Source of the DNA: Stenopsyche tienmushanensis
Lineage: Eukaryota; Arthropoda; Insecta; Trichoptera; Stenopsychidae
Assembly (NCBI GenBank): GCA_008973525.1
Contig: WACJ01000250.1
Span: forward strand, 434,001 to 498,000
Length of the DNA stretch: 64,000 bases
Direction of reading: 5' to 3'
The first letter of the stretch is position 1. Every line of letters begins with the position of its first letter. Of this stretch, positions 60,310 to 64,000 are shown piece after piece. Made by a program: the position numbers and the translations under genes. Below the pieces are notes generated by a model. The model did no database searches, was not told where the DNA came from, and saw only the letters and a program-made list of their open reading frames with translations.

Positions 60310-61680
60310 AAATAATTGTTTTCCCACAAACTAATTATAATAAATTATATAGAAAAAATATGTTTATATCAGACAGGCGAGTGTCTAGGAATAGTTTCGT
60401 GGTCGACTAGTCGACTGCGTTCGACAATTTGGGTCTGTTGAGTTTGTTTTTAGTTCTATAGTTTAATGAATTATGTGGGGTATAAAAATATAATACTATT
60501 TCAAATAAAGGTAAGAATAAATTTAATTTAGTAACCAAATTAATTATAAATTAACGTTATAGAAAATTAAATTCTGTAAAGCATTAGACATATATTACGT
60601 TTTGAAATAAGTGTGCCGAAGATAAAAGTCGATTGGGTTAAATTGAACCCCATTCAAGAAGTATATAAAATTTTACAGCTGAGCACTCACTATTTAGAGC
60701 CCTGATTTTGACAGGCGTAATGAATGATAGTACTGAATTTTAAAAAAAGTGTATTGCTATTATTACGGGAATGGCTAGACTCCTGTTCTGGGTTGGCGCT
60801 CAGCAGCAACAACGGAAATATGTGAAACTTCCGGCGTCCCAGCTTATTGGATTCCTGAGCTTAACCAATAATGGCGATCATTTATATCGTCTGACAGCTC
60901 GGCTTAGAAATCAGATATCGTTCTGCGGGGAAACACTCCTTCGGGAACCCCTCATATGATACGCCGCTAGGTACAATCTTAATCGTGAGGCGCGGAAACC
61001 CTACACATATAGTAACAAAAAAGCCATCTTATTAGTTTTATTTGCCATTTTTGGCAGCTCGTAAGCGTCAAAGTTATATTTATAAGCGAACTCTCAAGTG
61101 GATGCATTAAATTTTTCATTACATGTTTTTTTATGCCAGAAGGCTTGCGCCTTTATACGAGCGGGCTTTATCGGTTTATCTTGCAACCCCAAATAACGCT
61201 ATAATTTAACAACTTCGGTGATAACATTATGTGCGTAGACCTATTCACATAGTGTAAAAATGAATATTAAATAGCTGGAGCGTATCGAAGACAGATTTTT
61301 AACACAAACGAACGAAAAAAATATTTAATAACATGTAACACATCAACTGCCCAAATGGTTGCAATGTTCATGCATGCTTTGTTGCGATGAGATATTGCCA
61401 TATGGATGATACATCGCGTTCATTAAAAGAGTATGCTTGCTTTATTTGTTCAACGCATACAAAACTCATGTCTGAAAATTCCATCAACTTCGCTTAATCA
61501 AATATAGGCCATATCAACCGTTACTATTTCATTGTTACAAAGAAAAACAAATATACACAGCTTTTGTGAATTTAATAATCATATCCAGTTAAAAATTCTC
61601 CCAAAGAGTTTGTCGTCCTTGACAAATTGATATTGATGTAATAAAAATTAAAATGCTTAAAAATAATTTTGCAACATTCC
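60310..61680. other. No gene seen; palindrome at 60402-60415
   Basis: AT-rich with a GC-richer part at 60600-61210 that has a 62-codon plus frame (60771-60959) without known motif. GTCGACTAGTCGAC at 60402-60415 is a perfect 14-bp palindrome. Confidence 0.4.
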
Positions 61681-61685
61681 AAATA

Positions 61686-61745
61686 TCAGTCCAAATATTT
61701 GTGCGCATTTTTGCGATTTTTTAAAAATAAAACTTAACTTGGAGG
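61686..61745 (+). mobile_element. Lone mariner 5' end
   Basis: TA (61684-61685) then TCAGTCCAAATATTTGTGCG and CATTTTTGCGA..., matching the mariner end at 28777 over about 45 bp with a few gaps (both share ATTTGTGCGCATTTTTG and AATAAAAC). No transposase sequence follows. It is a solo end or strongly deleted copy. Confidence 0.45.
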
Positions 61746-61749
61746 TCAT

Positions 61750-64000
61750 GGACATGTTGATCGTTCGTATCAATAAATACTTAATTTATACTGGATTAAT
61801 CGAATTAACAAAAAAGCCGAACATCTGAACATGTATAAATAAAATAAGGAAGATTAGGACGGATATAAATGGAAAAATAATTTTTTGATCATCGGGAATC
61901 TCATAAGGATGTAAGAGCACATATGTAAATTTATATGAATATGGGGTGTTTAAGATATGCAAACAATTTATCTATATACATATAGCATAAACATGGCAAA
62001 TCGCTGTTTTACATCATTGATATTTTTTTTCTTCAATCAAATATGTTTTTATGCTGTTAAAAAAATTAATTTGTGATGTATTATAATTCAAGAAGGCGTT
62101 ATCTATTAAAATCTCACTTACTTGAGGGTTTTTCAATGTCTTTCTTCTTTATAAACGCACTTTCTCGCTTGTTACTCCATGGAGTCTTGAACGTATTCTT
62201 TCTTATTCTCACCGTAAAACTTATTTTTGAGTATAAATAATGAAACAAATTGGAACTCATTTGCTCGAATGTTATCTTTGACTTTTAAACAGTATAATAA
62301 TCAAGCACTGCTTAAATAAATATGGGCGTGTTGTAATCAGCGACTTGAAAACTACAATTGAAAGAAGAAGGTAACATTTGATTTGATGAAGCTTGTTTAT
62401 ATAACAAGATATGCAATTTTATGTTATAGATCAGTGTGTTTTTAAAATATTTTTACATGTATTTACTTGGTCAATGTATTTTTTAATTTGATTATGTTTA
62501 CTTTAAGAAATTGATGTATATTATTGTATGATAAATGCTAGCTTTTAATCGTAATGTTTCATCGTCAAATTAATTTTTGAACATAGCTTTTTGATCATTT
62601 ATGAGATTTATCGATCTCTGATTTGTATAGGACCCATAAAATTTGTCTCTAGTGGGATTGTATTCCGGACTAGTAAGTAATCTTATGCCGTCATGCTGAT
62701 TCAATATAGCCTGACAAATTGCTTTTAAAAAGGCAAACATGGATGAATAATTTCAGGAAAGGACGGCTATTACGCTTGGAGCTCGGAAGGATGTGGTTTT
62801 GACCTGCTTCATGGAATTTATTCCTGTATTTGTCTTTTGCGATATACATTCCACTACAAAATATCGACCAGTAAGATCAACAAAAACTTTGCAATATATA
62901 ATGATGAAAATTATATTTTCGTATCTTAAAAGGATTATTGCCATTTTAAGGTTGACATTAGATGACTTTTAAATAAGCAGGCCTGTGGAGGCATCTATTT
63001 AGTTTCTGCATTATATGCAAATCTAATTTTGCATAAGCAATAGATGCATATTCATGAATTTAAACGTCGCCAATATCAATTGGATACATGCCAATAATAA
63101 TTGGGAACAACGTGTCTTCTAAATTGAAGCACATTCATAATATTGCATAAAAGAGCTGTAAACGATAATCCTAAATTTTCGCACAAAGAAACTAAAAAAA
63201 ATCCTCGAAGACACTAAGGAAACCGTTATTTAAAGTGTATAGCTTTCAAGGGGACGTTTTCATAATGAATAAAATTTAACACGGAGGGTGTAGTCGTTAT
63301 AAAATCTGTCTTATTGCTTTATTCTCATATAAAACGCGAAACTTATGTTAGCTATAAAGTGGAGAAAATGCTCATAAAATTATAACGCGTGCTATAAAAA
63401 AGGCTACTTTGATGCAAAGATTTAATATACTAATAATAGAAAATAATAAATATGAAATAAAAACGACTGAAACTATTCAACGTATGATTAGCAAAGTTAA
63501 TAAAAGTACGAGCGGCCATGTCGAATGCCCCATGGCAGACAAAGTAATATATCGAATAGATCCAATCTATCTCGTTGGTAAGGGATGATTCTCATTCGAT
63601 TCCCAAAATGCGGGCTTTTGCTTACGAATTTCACGATCGATTGAGCACCACCACAATCCAAGGGGTGCAAACTAATAAATTAAGTGAGATTTCTCCCCTT
63701 TCGTTCGGGGGCTGATCGCTTTTCCATTTAATGCAACGGACATAGGGGAGGAGATATTGACGAAAAATGCTACTTGTCTATCATCACTTCCGCATGGTTC
63801 GCTACAGAAAAAATATAATTAACAATATTGGATCTGAAAGAATGCTTCAAACCATGAAACACTTATATTCATTCATATGCACAAGTATAAATGCAATTGA
63901 AATGGAATCGCGAACTAACCTGAAGTCATATCAACTTTTATCGTTTCATGATATTAATGTATGGAAATTAATACTCATAAATTTATAATAATGCAAAAGA
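61750..64000. other. No gene seen to the window end
   Basis: AT-rich with a GC-richer part at about 63500-63760. There, on the plus strand, a short open stretch ends at a donor-like CGTTG|GTAAGG (63576-63585), without a clear acceptor. Nothing else is supportable. Confidence 0.4.

Noticed and set aside
1..64000. Search for tRNA, rRNA and CRISPR arrays
   Set aside because: No cloverleaf with correct A and B boxes, no rRNA-like blocks and no regularly spaced direct repeats were found by eye.

Overview
This window looks like nuclear DNA from an animal, most likely an arthropod (insect or crustacean). It is strongly AT-rich and has no long open reading frames. It contains degraded copies of mariner, pogo/Tigger, hAT, Mutator-like, Helitron and RTE-type elements. 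It has no bacterial-style operons, no CRISPR array, and no rRNA or tRNA gene that I can see. The species cannot be fixed from the sequence. Nothing here is a complete protein-coding gene, so the window is best read as a gene desert or very long introns sprinkled with transposon remains.

Host-gene signal: the best case is on the minus strand, where two exons (20907-20979 and 20332-20526) join in phase across a 380-nt GC-AG intron and encode a cysteine-containing peptide of unknown function. A candidate terminal exon on the same strand (about 1434-1664) ends in a hydrophobic tail, is followed by an AATAAA signal, and is phase-compatible with the 20332-20526 exon if an alternative AG is used. 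Weaker candidates are a cysteine-rich plus-strand segment (15949-16223), a short plus-strand terminal-exon-like segment (2802-2909) and a 46-nt minus-strand micro-exon-like block with GC-ending codons (39172-39217).

Mobile elements, left to right: Mutator-like transposase 3' half (7830-8519, one frame, four stops); internally deleted mariner with both inverted repeats and TA duplications (14132-14882); Tigger C-terminal fragment cut by a hAT end (19380-19690 and 19691 onward); RTE-type reverse transcriptase tail (21845-22165); Helitron helicase scrap (27235-27465); mariner remnant (28777-29065); hAT-like end (36571-36663); mariner remnant (37400-37800); Tigger element with one terminal repeat (42835-about 43960); Helitron with both termini and an A/T insertion site (46902-49190); mariner with 30-bp inverted repeats into which a poly(A) retroelement inserted with a 10-bp target duplication (52055-53236); a second reverse transcriptase scrap (55610-55800); the most complete mariner transposase of the window (59290-60224); and a lone mariner end (61686). 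Two dispersed repeat families of unknown class link 34.4, 45.5 and 54.7 kb, and 44.0 and 49.3-49.7 kb.

Between these lie AT-rich tracts, and blocks of 400-900 bp with visibly higher GC and homeodomain-, TCF-, forkhead- or E-box-like words (for example 4740-5560, 6740-7160, 11640-12560, 44560-45400, 45780-46100, 53480-54130). They could be conserved regulatory DNA of a nearby developmental gene, but that is inference. Several strong hairpins or palindromes and one CTCF-like site stand out.
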